Below, piece by piece: positions 10,030 to 19,591 of a DNA stretch of 30,612 nt (the first letter of the stretch is position 1; each line of letters opens with the position of its first letter). The stretch is from Phaeoceros laevis. Taxonomy: Eukaryota; Anthocerotophyta; Anthocerotopsida; Notothyladales. Location: positions 1-30,612 of the forward strand of contig JBNGIQ010009497.1 in NCBI GenBank assembly GCA_049999765.1. Reading direction: 5' to 3'. Under the pieces are notes generated by a model. It was not told where the DNA came from and ran no database searches. It saw only the letters and a list, made by a program, of their open reading frames with translations. The position numbers were made by a program, and so were the translations under genes.

Positions 10030-10612
10030 GGGAACTTGCAGGCTACAATAGGGTGCTTTCCATGTGTCCCCCTTTGGATTTAGTATATTTGGTCTCTTGC
10101 CCTTTGTAAAACGATGATGCCATAGTTAAATATTAGAAAAAATTACATATTTGGAATCAGTGGAATGAGATCTATCCGAACATATAAAAAAGTTCCAGAT
10201 TGGACACGTGCACATGTAGGCAAGTACCCATGTCCTCCCTTGGTCATAGGTACTTGATGACAACTGGTGGGCCTTTCAAGTACTATTTTCGTTCGGGACT
10301 TTTAGTACACATAGATGTCAGTATTAGGAGTCTAAAAGTACCTTTATTGACTAGGATGATAATTGCAAGTAGGTGTAGTGGAGGGTTGGAGTACTTGAAG
10401 GACCCGCAAGAGCTTTCTATGGGGACGATCGTCCTCAAATCGTCCTCATAGTTGTTCCTTGTGTCCTTCAAGTACTCCAACCTTCCAACTCTCCATGCCT
10501 CCAAATACTCCAACACTCCAACCCTCCAACCCTCCAATGCGTCAAACATCAAAATACCAAAGTACCAAAGCACTCCCGCCGAAAGTCATCCTATTGTAGC
10601 CTGCAAGGACCC
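10030..10612. mobile_element. MITE-like foldback element, 583 bp
   Basis: The ends are inverted repeats. CTTGCAGGCTACAATAGG at 10035-10052 is perfectly matched by its reverse complement at 10590-10607; with the outer GGG/CCC (10030-10032 and 10610-10612) the match is 21 of 23. The element is flanked on both sides by AAGA (10026-10029 and 10613-10616), a possible 4-bp target duplication, although four bases can match by chance. No transposase frame lies inside. The centre is itself a large palindrome (listed separately). This would be a non-autonomous element; the superfamily cannot be decided. Confidence 0.45.
10384..10482. repeat. Internal palindrome of the foldback element
   Basis: GGTTGGAGTACTTGAAGGAC at 10384-10403 pairs perfectly with its reverse complement at 10463-10482. 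A nested second stem is formed by CTATGGGGACGAT and ATCGTCCTCATAG with one mismatch. The RNA or single strand would form a stem with a small central loop, a typical small-RNA or foldback structure. Downstream, CTCCAACC-like units recur to about 10530. Confidence 0.8.
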
Positions 10613-10777
10613 AAGATGAAAAAATATTTTTCCTTTATCAAGCAAATTTTCTTGTATACCGGTATATTCCAATGAGCATATATCTAATCTTTATGTACTT
10701 TCTTCCATCTTCCTCTTTGGTGTTTTTTGTTCGGTGTTTTTTGCTTTTATGTATGTTTTATTGGCTGCACTGGGCAT

Positions 10778-10962
10778 CTTATAGAATTTTAAAAGGACCG
10801 ATTGGGCTTTTTTACATGTGGACTATAACTGAGGGTATAATACGTAGGAAGATAACTGGAGGTAATAGCAACTTATAAAATTTAAAAAGGACCGATTGGG
10901 CTTTTCTGCATGTGAACCATAACTGAGGGTATAATATGTAGGAAGATAACCGGAGATAATAG
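10778..10962. repeat. Tandem duplication of 94 bp
   Basis: Two head-to-tail copies (10778-10871 and 10872-10962), each containing AAGGACCGATTGGGCTTTT and a later AACTGAGGGTATAATA core. They differ by about ten substitutions plus small indels. They are non-coding and of unknown origin, probably part of transposon debris between the foldback element and the Helitron. Confidence 0.8.
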
Positions 10963-11271
10963 TTTAAATGATTGTATCTTTATTGCTATAGGTTGTAAGT
11001 GTGCTCGTTGGACTATACTCTTTTAGTGGACTTGTAATTTTGTATATGCCAATCGGGTTATTGTCCCCTCAATCAATCGTGTAAATCACGTAAGCCATGT
11101 ATATGGTATAGGGACATTATATGAGATTGGAACTTGGAAGTTAGTAGATGTGGGGTGAAAGAAAGCTCTCATCAACTACTAGTCATACTAGTGCCAAAGC
11201 TTAGAGGAGGGTGTGCAAGAGATGTTATCTTATATAATAAAGAAATCGGGGTAGGTCTGTATGTACGAGCG

Positions 11272-11283
11272 CCCTAACCCTAA
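11272..11283 (+). repeat. Telomere-like CCCTAACCCTAA
   Basis: Nearly two units of the plant telomeric heptamer (CCCTAAA family, here CCCTAAC) sit about 45 bp inside the Helitron 5' end. It could be an internal promoter-like telo-box or chance. Confidence 0.5.
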
Positions 11284-11434
11284 CTTATTGAAACCAACAC
11301 AAAATTCTAACTATTCATGCAACAATGAACAAGGAAGGACAAGGAAGAACAAGGAAGAATTTGAAGAATCTGAATTTGAAGAATTCGGTAAGGTTCTTTA
11401 AATTTTGTTAAAAAAAATTGAATCTAAAGATTTT

Positions 11435-11830
11435 GGTAAGTTTCTTTAAACTTTGTATGTTATTATTCTTATGTTTTTGTTAGTTATATTAGCTTAGTAT
11501 TTGTACCTAACTGAAGAATAAGGAACAACAAGGAAGAACAACCAAGAAGAAGGAAGAATTTGAATTTGAAGAATTTGGTAAGTTTCTTTAAAATTTGTAT
11601 GTTATTATTCTTATGTTGTTGTTAGTTATATTAGCTTAGTATTTGTGCCTAATTGAAGAACAAGGAACAACAAGGACAAGAAAGAAGAAGGAAGAACAAC
11701 GAAGAAGAAGGAAGAATTTGGTAAGGTTCTTTAAATTTTGTAAAAAATTGAATTTGAAGATTTTGGTAAGGTTCTTTTAATTTTGTATGTTATTATTATT
11801 ATTATGTTGTTGTTAGTTATATTAGCTTAC
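11435..11830 (+). repeat. Minisatellite of about 142 bp inside the Helitron
   Basis: Units start GGTAAGTTTCTTTAAA at 11435 and 11577, with a truncated and more diverged one at 11765. Related GGTAAGGTTCTTTAAATTTT starts occur near 11387 and 11720. Each full unit includes GTTAGTTATATTAGCTTAG and ends in an AAGAAGGAAGAA purine tract. Internal tandem repeats are common in non-autonomous Helitrons. Confidence 0.75.
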
Positions 11831-11960
11831 ACATGTTATATTAGCTTATATTTACACTAACTTAGCTTATACTTAGCTTATATTAATTTAGCTTATACTT
11901 AGGTTATATGAACTTAGCTTATATTAACTTAGCTTACACTAACTTGACTTACACTTATGT
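11831..11960 (+). repeat. TTAGCTTA-type short tandem repeat
   Basis: About ten variations of an ACTTAGCTTATATTA unit of 10-20 bp run through this stretch, with a few further copies to about 12113. It is low-complexity DNA with no coding potential. Confidence 0.7.
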
Positions 11961-12123
11961 CAAGTTATTTATTATATTTTGTAAGCTAACGTGGTTGATC
12001 AAATTGCAATGCAAATGTTTATTTGCTATCAATGATTTCGTGTATTTGTCAACTTAGGTTACTCTTTTTGTCAACTTATGTTACTCTTAGCTTACATTAA
12101 CTTAGTTTACACTTAACGGAGAA

Positions 12124-12413
12124 CGGATGTTCATACCTCGCATCACCTTGAATTCTCTCTCCGATCGCATGCCCTTTGTCTTATGCCCTTTGTCTTACAA
12201 CGGCGCCAACTGCCCTGCCAACTATCATTCGCTATGACCATCAACAAGTCTCAAGGTCAAACCATGGATAAAACTGGGTTATATTTACAAACACCGGTAT
12301 TCACCCATGGGCAGTTATATGTTGCTCTCTCCCGCGTGACATCACGCAAAAATGTGAAAGTTTATATTGGAACGACCACTAGGAATAGTACCACAACACT
12401 AGTCCCTTACTAG
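12124..12413 (+). pseudogene. Pif1-like helicase C-terminus (Helitron RepHel remnant), frameshifted
   Basis: The 3' part reads [20 protein letters not shown], then [14 protein letters not shown] and VKVYIG, the diagnostic final motifs (V and VI) of Pif1 helicases of Helitron RepHel proteins. Just upstream, in another frame, [15 protein letters not shown] is the segment that normally precedes them. The break is a perfect 14-bp tandem duplication, ATGCCCTTTGTCTT at 12169-12182 and 12183-12196, which shifts the frame. Everything N-terminal of this (Walker A and B, Rep) is missing and replaced by repeat DNA. It is an inactive fragment. Confidence 0.85.
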
Positions 12414-12439
12414 GAATAGTACCACAACCGTAGTCCCTT
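12378..12439 (+). repeat. 31-bp tandem duplication at the end of the helicase fragment
   Basis: Two copies starting ACTAGGAATAGTACCACAAC (12378-12408 and 12409-12439) differ at two bases. The first copy overlaps the last codons of the helicase fragment; the frame ends at TAG inside the second copy. Confidence 0.85.
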
Positions 12440-12811
12440 TTGTAACAAAAAACATTGTATACCCAGAGGTTTTCACAATATAAAAACTGTATATAAGTAA
12501 ACCCCTATTATGTTGTAAAACCCTGATTTGAATACAGGACTCTGATGCCCGTCAAACAGGCCTCTACACTAGTATATTACAAGTATCGCTTTAGATATTT
12601 TTTATGGATTGAGATTTTGGGACTTTTTAAGGTGTGCTCAGGGCTCATGCTTTATAAGTTTATATTGGATAAGTGCTCAAGTACTTTCACATTTGCCAAC
12701 ACAGGAATGAAGTTCAATGAACATAGACTGCCTGTATATCCGTGAAAAAAACGCAAGAAACGATTTCGCGTTCCGGATGTCATGCACAAGTCAGCCCTAA
12801 CCTAAAAACAC

Positions 12812-15304
12812 TTACATTGATTGACTAATCTCCTCTCTTCCTTGGTACCGAGATGGCGATAACGATCTCTCAGCCTCCATTCTCCTGGGTTCACCAGCCA
12901 CTGGTGTGCCAGTGGTTTCTCCGGTGGCTCCAGAAACCTGTCTGGGCTGAGACGGGCTGGTGGTATGAGGTGGTGCACTGGAGCTGTACGCTCCAGGCCC
13001 TCCTCTCCCTTTGAAGGAAGTCCACAATACCGGGTCCCGGAACCTTGACAAGCTACGAGTTCGCTTGACGGCGAACTCTTTCCGTCGGGGCAGCTTGATA
13101 GCCGAGTCTATGTTTTCCGGAAGGCCTCGATGCCTACCCAGAAACATTACCACGACCAAGATGGCCTTTCCAGCAGGACTCCACTTGCCCGAAAAACTGT
13201 AGGGCACGTCTTTGCAAGAACGATTGGGATCCAGCATGTGCGCAAGATCGCAGCTGTAGCCAACGGAAAGTCCCACATTTCCATAAGCACTGCAACCAGC
13301 GGCCCCCAGAGGTGTTTCAGATTGCAATCACAAGGTGGTTGCTGCAAATGGTCAGAATGAAGCAGACCTTGCATACCCGAGTGTTGGAATGAAAGTTGAG
13401 ACTCACCTAATAACCTCAAAGATGATGTTGAAGATAGAGAAGTTGAGAGGATCCTTCTTTATTTGTTTGTTGTGAATGACGCATATCAGGAAAACCGCCA
13501 CAAACAAGTAGTAAGAATCCCGGGCAAGAAGCGTCCTTGCTTGCCAGGACAGTCTGCTCTGAACCAGCTCTGCTTCCCAGTTTCTCCCATACACCCCCAG
13601 GTCGGATTCATCGTACACTTCCCTTGGTGCCATGCTGTTCTGGCGAGATAAGAAGATTGGATATGCTGCTATATACCTGACAAGCAAGAGATGCAACTTC
13701 TATCAGCAACACGACACTGGCATTACAACTCTTGTGGTGCACCACACTTGAGTTCAGCATAGCAGTCATTACTTGTATTGGGAGAAGGGTGCTTACATCA
13801 TACCCACGGTGAGCACAAGCATGGCCGACGAGAGCTGGGCCAGGAAGACGACTTGGAACCCTGCACTACGAGTGCTGACAGACTGGAATATTCCATCCAC
13901 CATCTTGTAGCCTGCCCCAAGCCCCTTCAGAGCAGATGAACGCCAATCCAATGCGCAGAAGGCAATGAACTCAACTGAGTTGATTGCCATGACAGTGGCA
14001 GCAAGCCAGATAGTATGCCGTCGAGGAAACAAATGGGTGTAGCACTTCCGGGGATGTCTAAGAAGGTACTTGAAGACAAGCTTCCTATTGCCCTTGGATA
14101 AGCGGTAGAGCATCCAGATGATAAACCTCATGCATACTGGAAACAATGTGTTCCCCACAAGAATAAGAAAACAGTAGATAAGAAGGAGCAGCACCGATTT
14201 CTGGAATGGCACCATATTGTCATCAATCAGGGAAAGTCCAGCATTTGCGAATGCCGAGACAGATGTGAACATGGAGAAGAATGTTCGATTCACATCCCGC
14301 TCTTCCAACGACTGCCGAGCATGAGGTGCACCCAAAAAGTACAGCTCAATCAGCGAAAAGCTTGTCAGCTGAACCCCCAGGAAGTAAATAGGCACAAGCC
14401 AGCTGAGGTAGATCAGAGCTTCGTGTTCCACAACTTTTGAGCTTGAAGAGTCCAAAAATATATCGTCTTCACCAATTTCTCTTTCCTTGGAGTTCTTCTT
14501 AGGCGAAGTTTGCTCCTCCCTTGCATCCAACCTTGAGCTTAACGCTTTTGAAATATGCATCACCAAAGCAAACTTCTTAGCCTCCTCCTTGGAGGTTTCG
14601 CCAGACCAAGTGTGATACACTGAGTCCTCGTCGGTGTGCTGGTCTTCGAACCAACTTGGAGGCTCTGAGCGAGGTGACTTGAAACTCAAAAATTTCCGAT
14701 TGTCGTCAAAAATGTGCTCTAGGGATGATGCCTTCCAAGGGCCTCCCACCTGTCTGGCCGGCTCATGCCCAGCTAAATCTTTCTCCAGATCATCCGGAGC
14801 CGTTGACGGCGCTTCGGAGCCCAATTTCAGGTATTTCCGGATGTAGCTCTTGAAGTAGAACCTTCTGACGTACACTGGCAAGAGGGACGTGAATACTTGA
14901 CATCCCAACAGCATCAGAAACATGAGGACCACCTTGTCAAACCGAGACAATTTTTCCATCCTCAAACTGAACAGACCCGTCACACACAGAGCGGAGGTCA
15001 CACCGAACAGAGCATCTATGACGGCAATCGGACCATTGGGCTTGGGAGACAACCAGACAAGCAAGGTGCCAACTGTCGCAATGACACAGAAGTAAACCAG
15101 ATGGAGGCGGTAGAAGGTAACATGCGCCTTAAAGAATCGACGCGCTGACAGTCTCATTTCCTCAGAGTCATCCCATTTGTGTTGAACCCAAGTCAGTGCC
15201 CGTTCTCGCAAGCTGCTCCTCGGAATCGTGGGATTGACAGTGTTCGCAGCTTTGCCCAGATTGCACACACCGTTTCTACCACCGCCCAAGGTGCGCGTCT
15301 CCAT
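12812..15304 (-). CDS. HKT-family Na+/K+ transporter (three exons)
   Basis: Model: complement(join(12812..13289, 13407..13676, 13797..15304)), 751 residues. Introns of 117 and 120 bp have GT..AG ends and matching phases; both junctions fall where plant HKT genes keep their two introns (after VGM/MY and after FEVI/SAYGNVG). HKT/Trk proteins are plasma-membrane cation channels or symporters built from four membrane-P-loop-membrane units. The filter positions read VTG (G110), FANAG (G356), TRSAG (G482) and AYGNVG (G599), so all four are Gly. Subfamily 1 HKTs have Ser at the first position; four Gly is linked with K+ permeability, so K+/Na+ transport is inferred. Two additions make it longer than the usual 500-550 residues: a charged cytosolic loop at about 160-292 between units one and two, and a Ser/Pro/Arg-rich tail of 91 residues (661-751) after [19 protein letters not shown]. 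The start is the only in-frame ATG ahead of the first membrane span. Confidence 0.95.
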
Positions 15305-15829
15305 TGACTTACTACACCCTTACAGGCAACCTGGAGATTCATGCGCAATCAAGGAGGCCATAACCTCAGGGAATGGCCGCGCACTGGGTTACTAAGAATT
15401 GCCTTCTGCTCCAGCGTGAGGACATACTGCCATCTTCATCCACCCTTGGTCTGTCCCATAACCGTGAGCAGTACTATCGGTTGAGTTCGGCAGCACAGTG
15501 AGCCCTGAAGCATCAATTAGCTCGTTGCACCCCGCAGCGCTGAGGTCCGGCGTCGATGGAGGGAAGGCATAGACATGGCCCAAAATTTCAGGGAGGTGGG
15601 AGATGAAAGGGGAAGGCCACCAACTGTCGTTCCGTTGACAGGTGCTGCCTACGTAAACTCGCCATTAGGACCAAATTCCCATTTACCAAATATAGAAATG
15701 GTGCACATTGAGCAGCCATTCCACAGCTCAGCTCTGTTATTTACAGGAGCAAAACTTCACTTCGATTTCGACAGCAGGTTCTACTAGCACTGACTTGGTA
15801 CAAAATTTTCCGCACTAGATTAAGGGGGC
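15305..15829. other. HKT promoter side and 3' UTR of the LysM/M23 gene
   Basis: About 525 bp between two genes that both run on the minus strand. It should hold the HKT 5' UTR and promoter (left) and the 3' UTR of the peptidase gene (right). I find no coding frame with motifs and no clear TATA box for HKT. Confidence 0.6.
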
Positions 15830-17758
15830 TCAAAGTGGAGGAAGGTGTTCGAGAGGATCCACTGTCCTCCCATCTTTGTGAATCTCAAAATGAAGGTGAG
15901 GGCCAGTAGAATGTCCAGTGTTACCAGAAAGAGCTATGATTTGCCCCTTTCTTACAAACTGCCCAAGCCTGACATGCAAATCGTCACAATGAGCATACAA
16001 TGTTGCATAGCCATTCCCATGGTCCACACATACGGTCTTCCCATATCCACCTCTCCAGCCTGACCAGGTAACCTGTTCATGAGCGACAGAAACATGAAGT
16101 CAGTGTATCTACAACCACAAAAACTGGGCTAGGAAAAGGCTGAACTGAAAAAATCCCTCACTTTTCCACTTGATGCTGCACACACTGCAGTGCCACGCTC
16201 TACAGCAATGTCAATGCCGTTATGAAAATACCATCGCCCATCTGCAATTTCAAACGCTACAGGTGGTTAGAACCCATTCTGAAAAGATGTAGAAGGACAG
16301 GTCGTTGGCAATGATTCGAAGAAAGAGGGGCACAGAGAGTAGCACAGATGTATACACACCTTTCCAGCCATACAAGGAGCTCAACCAGCCACCTTCGACT
16401 GGAAGACCAAAGGGCTCAGGCCGCCACTTCGGTAACAAAGCAAGTGCAAGTTTGTGTTTGCATAATGCACGGAGAACAGGAACTGTCTGCAGATTCTCTG
16501 GACGTAACAGATAAGGCAGAGGTGGTATCCTGTATACAAGAGGTGTTGTCCTCTTTCGCGGAGCAGGTATAATCAGCTCTTGGCCAAGGAACAGATGACT
16601 GGATCCCTGCAATATCATATCCTCTGCCGTTGTTAAAGTCGAAACACATCAGGCAGTATCTCAGCCCGATGCTAATAAGCGAGTCAGCTACTTTTAGTTA
16701 CTTTTACAAGCCTTGTCTACTGCTTCCAGCTAGCTACTCGATTCTAGTTGTGCCTTTCATGCTGATTCCAATGATTTAGCTGGATGGTGTGTGCAAATCA
16801 ATCTTGCTACAGTCATTTCATAAGTCGACATAGAACTTGTACCTTAGGCAATCCGTTGCACCTTCGTATGTCGTCAATAGTGACACTGTGGTCTTCTGCA
16901 AGACTCCAGAGAGAATCACCCCAATTGGCTATAACTCGTTTTTCTGCTTTTTTTCGATCCCCTGCATCACATTGCTCAGCTCGTAAGGCAGAACATAATT
17001 AACCCAGCACTCCACTACCTAAGCAGATTCAGCGTGTCAGACTTGGGCCACAGTAAATTGTCCATGAAGATTTTCTCCTACTAATTGATAACAAGATAAT
17101 CTCAATCTATAGCATAGGCCTAAAACAGTGAGAAGATACTTACAAATGCTGCCTTTTTTGGTGCCCATTCTTTTTTTAGGTATCAGCAGTGTTTGTCCAG
17201 CCTGTCAAAGAGAACAGCCAGTCAAGAGAGTGCCTGATCAGCAACCAGTCAAGGAATACTTTAAACTGCAGAACACAGCACATTGACATTCATGCCTCAA
17301 ATGCAGATGTAGCTAGTACTAATAAGCAAGAGTGACAGTCAACACCAGGCTTGATGTGAAGCAATACCAAAAGTCGAGCTCAGAGATCCCATAAATGTTC
17401 TAACTTGACCTATGCAGAGGTCACGAACCTTAAGTGACTCAATGTTGGCAATATTGTTGACCCGCTGTAGTATATCCATCGGAGTTCCAACTGTCCTGGA
17501 GATTTCTGAGAGGCAATCTCCTGGCCTGACAACAAACGTCGAGTATTCTGATTGTGAGCCCCTACTGAGTGCCTTTGGCTTCTGCTTGATGGTTAGAGAC
17601 CACGACTGGCCTCCACAGGCCCATGTTTGCAAGACTCGTACCAAAAATCCGATCTTCTGACCGGGGTCCAGCAGAGGTGATGTTGGTGCCTCGAGAGTCC
17701 CATCACTGTTGGCTATCTTCCAAGCTGTCATAGATCTGTTCCTACTTGCGGTTGTCAT
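15830..17758 (-). CDS. LysM-LysM-M23 metallopeptidase (six exons)
   Basis: Model: complement(join(15830..16072, 16162..16241, 16360..16606, 16843..16961, 17144..17201, 17429..17758)), 358 residues. Five introns of 89-236 bp have GT..AG ends, and every junction keeps phase. LysM 1 covers about 74-118 (FVVRPGDCLSEISRTVGTPM to AGQTLLIP); LysM 2 covers about 138-183 (VIANWGDSLWSLAEDHSVTI to LGQELIIP). The M23 (LytM/lysostaphin-type) domain spans about 240-355. Its zinc and catalytic residues are present: HNGID (H258, D262), YAHCD (H306) and GPHLHFEI (H337, H339). LysM binds GlcNAc polymers such as peptidoglycan and M23 enzymes cut peptidoglycan cross-links, so it is a candidate plastid peptidoglycan hydrolase; location is inferred. 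The 5' end is uncertain: 17758 is the first ATG in frame, the frame opens only 69 bases earlier, and no clear transit peptide is seen, so an upstream exon may exist. Confidence 0.9.
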
Positions 17759-19591
17759 TGCAGCTCTTACCAGGTCGAAACAGCTGATTTCCACAGAAAC
17801 TGCTACAGATTGCTGTTATTAGTAGGCACAACGTCTTCTCCTCAGCTGCAGGTCTCTCCTCCGGACGTAAGGGGCAACTCGAACTCTTAGGTCCTGAAAG
17901 GTTCACGAAAGCAGCGCTGCGAGGCGATCCGACCGAACCCTGCTGCAGTCGCCTCTTCACGATTCTTCCTGAATTCAATTGGCTTCTTGCAAACTTTCAC
18001 TTCGAAGAAGACTGGTACGAAGCACCGAATCTATACTGGCGCTTCCACTGGCCAAATGAAACGCCTGACTTGCGTCCAGCATGAGCACGGTCAGTCAAAT
18101 CTTCCATCACACCACCAGCATTTTTTCAAAGCACAGCATTTGGCACCAATCGCTTCACCAAATTGGAATCACAAGAAGTGGAGCACGCAGAATTTCCCCG
18201 GGACTACCGCAAAACAACGAAGCAGGCGAGGTTAAGCTGAAGAGAATTACAGCTTCCTTGCTCACTAAAGACTTGACAACAACCAAAGCAAAGCCTGATT
18301 TCCAAAGCCGGGCGGCGCAAGATCGCCAGCTGCAATTGCTCCCCAAAAAAAAAACACCACAACAGGTAGTAGGNNNNNNNNNNNNNNNNNNNNNNNNNNN
18401 NNNNNNNNNNNNNNNNNNNNNNNNNNNNNNNNNNNNNNNNNNNNNNNNNNNNNNNNNNNNNNNNNNNNNNNNNGTAGTAGGGGTGGCACTGAAACCCCAA
18501 GATCGACAAGAGATTTCCATGCAATTTGATCTCAGATTTCAACACTTCTACAAAGAGCATACAGAATCCTCAAATCCCAGGACGAGCTCCAATTCCAGCT
18601 CAATTCCTGGAGAGGAGGAAAGAAGCAGAATCATGAGGAGGGCTGGGCTCCTCACCTCGCCAGCAGTAGACAGCAATTTCTCGACCAAACCTCCTGTTGC
18701 AAAATTCGGGCATCCCCAAAATCAGCCGGCGCGAGAACCAGAACTGTCACAATTCGCACATTAGCAGCTCCCGGACGCAAAAACCACAGCACACCACGCC
18801 TTCCTGCAATCCCGCTTGCCAGGCTAGAATGCCACTAGCAAATGGACAGGATTGGGTTCGTCCTCGACGGGATCGCTCTTTTCTTTGGTTTTCCGCTGTC
18901 CCGGCTGGGCCGAACAAAGATCAGTCCAGACTACGGGCTGGTGACTCGATACTCCCTGCCGCGAGTTCCGGCGGTCTACAACGGTTACCTTTACCCGGGC
19001 GGGCAGTTGCAAAGCTTAAGTGCCCGTTGGCCACCCTCACTAACGGTTGGATTGCCTGCTTAAGTGCAATTAAGTAAGGGACTCTGCCGGTCGCTGCTAC
19101 GGACTCGTCGCGCACGCTACGGATACCTATCCGGTGTGGTTAGAGCCGTTGAGACACGCGCCGTTGGGCCGTGGCAACCGGTCAAAGTGGGAACGCTATC
19201 CCTAGCTTTACTCTATCGTCTTGCATGCACATGTCGTCTTTATAGCAACCGCCGTGCTTTCCGCAGCTCGTGCAAGGAGAGTGGGGACGTTCTTATATCG
19301 TGCACCAACTCTCGTTGCAACAGCTGGCAAGTTTCCATAATGTACAGTACGTGAAGCCCCACCCCCACCCTTTGCTTTCTTTCCGCTTTTCATCAGGGTT
19401 TGAGATTAGTAAAAGAGGAGAGGTTAAGTGCACATCCCTGACCATGCCTACAGCGGCAAGGAGTTCAAACTCCCTCACAGTTTTAGTCCTGAAGTTCCTC
19501 ACAGTTCTGTTCAACTCTGTACATCAATTCGGCCAAATGGGGTAGTGGAGGAGTGGAGTTCAGCTTCAGCCTGCATCAAGTTACGAGACCG
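17759..19591. other. Upstream region of the LysM/M23 gene, with gap
   Basis: No gene is recognised. The part next to 17758 should hold the 5' UTR, promoter and perhaps a first exon of the peptidase gene. A minus-strand frame at about 17742-17993 is open without an ATG and is Arg/Ser/Pro-rich like a transit peptide, and a short minus-strand ORF (MEDLTDRAHAGRKSG) starts near 18100, but I could not join either in phase. 18374-18473 is a gap. About 18900-19300 is richer in CpG than its surroundings, consistent with a promoter-type region. Confidence 0.45.
18374..18473. other. Assembly gap of 100 N
   Basis: Exactly 100 N of unknown real size. The bases just left (GGTAGTAGG) and just right (GTAGTAGGGG) share GTAGTAGG, so the flanking contigs may overlap or the gap may lie in a short repeat. 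Confidence 0.99.

Larger units (their letters stand above)
11228..12572 (+). mobile_element. Degenerate Helitron
   Basis: All terminal hallmarks of the family are visible. The 5' end starts TCTTATATAATAAAG. The 3' end is CTAG (12569-12572), preceded by a hairpin with stems GCCCGT (12547-12552) and ACAGGC (12556-12561) around a CAA loop; its last base lies 11 nt from the terminus. The stem has one C:A mismatch, as expected from CpG decay. The host junction is A (11227) and T (12573), the usual A/T target without duplication. Inside are telomere-like CCCTAACCCTAA near the 5' end, minisatellites, and a C-terminal Pif1-type helicase remnant next to the 3' end, as in RepHel elements. No Rep (HUH) domain is seen, so the element is non-autonomous at 1345 bp. 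Confidence 0.62.

Noticed and set aside
12750-12772. Small hairpin AACGC...GAAA CGA TTTC GCGTT downstream of HKT
   Set aside because: The stem is interrupted and short, and eukaryotic genes do not use such terminators; not strong enough to list as a feature.
18081-18764. 227-residue plus-strand ORF
   Set aside because: It runs through 100 N and is open only because of them; no motif on either side.
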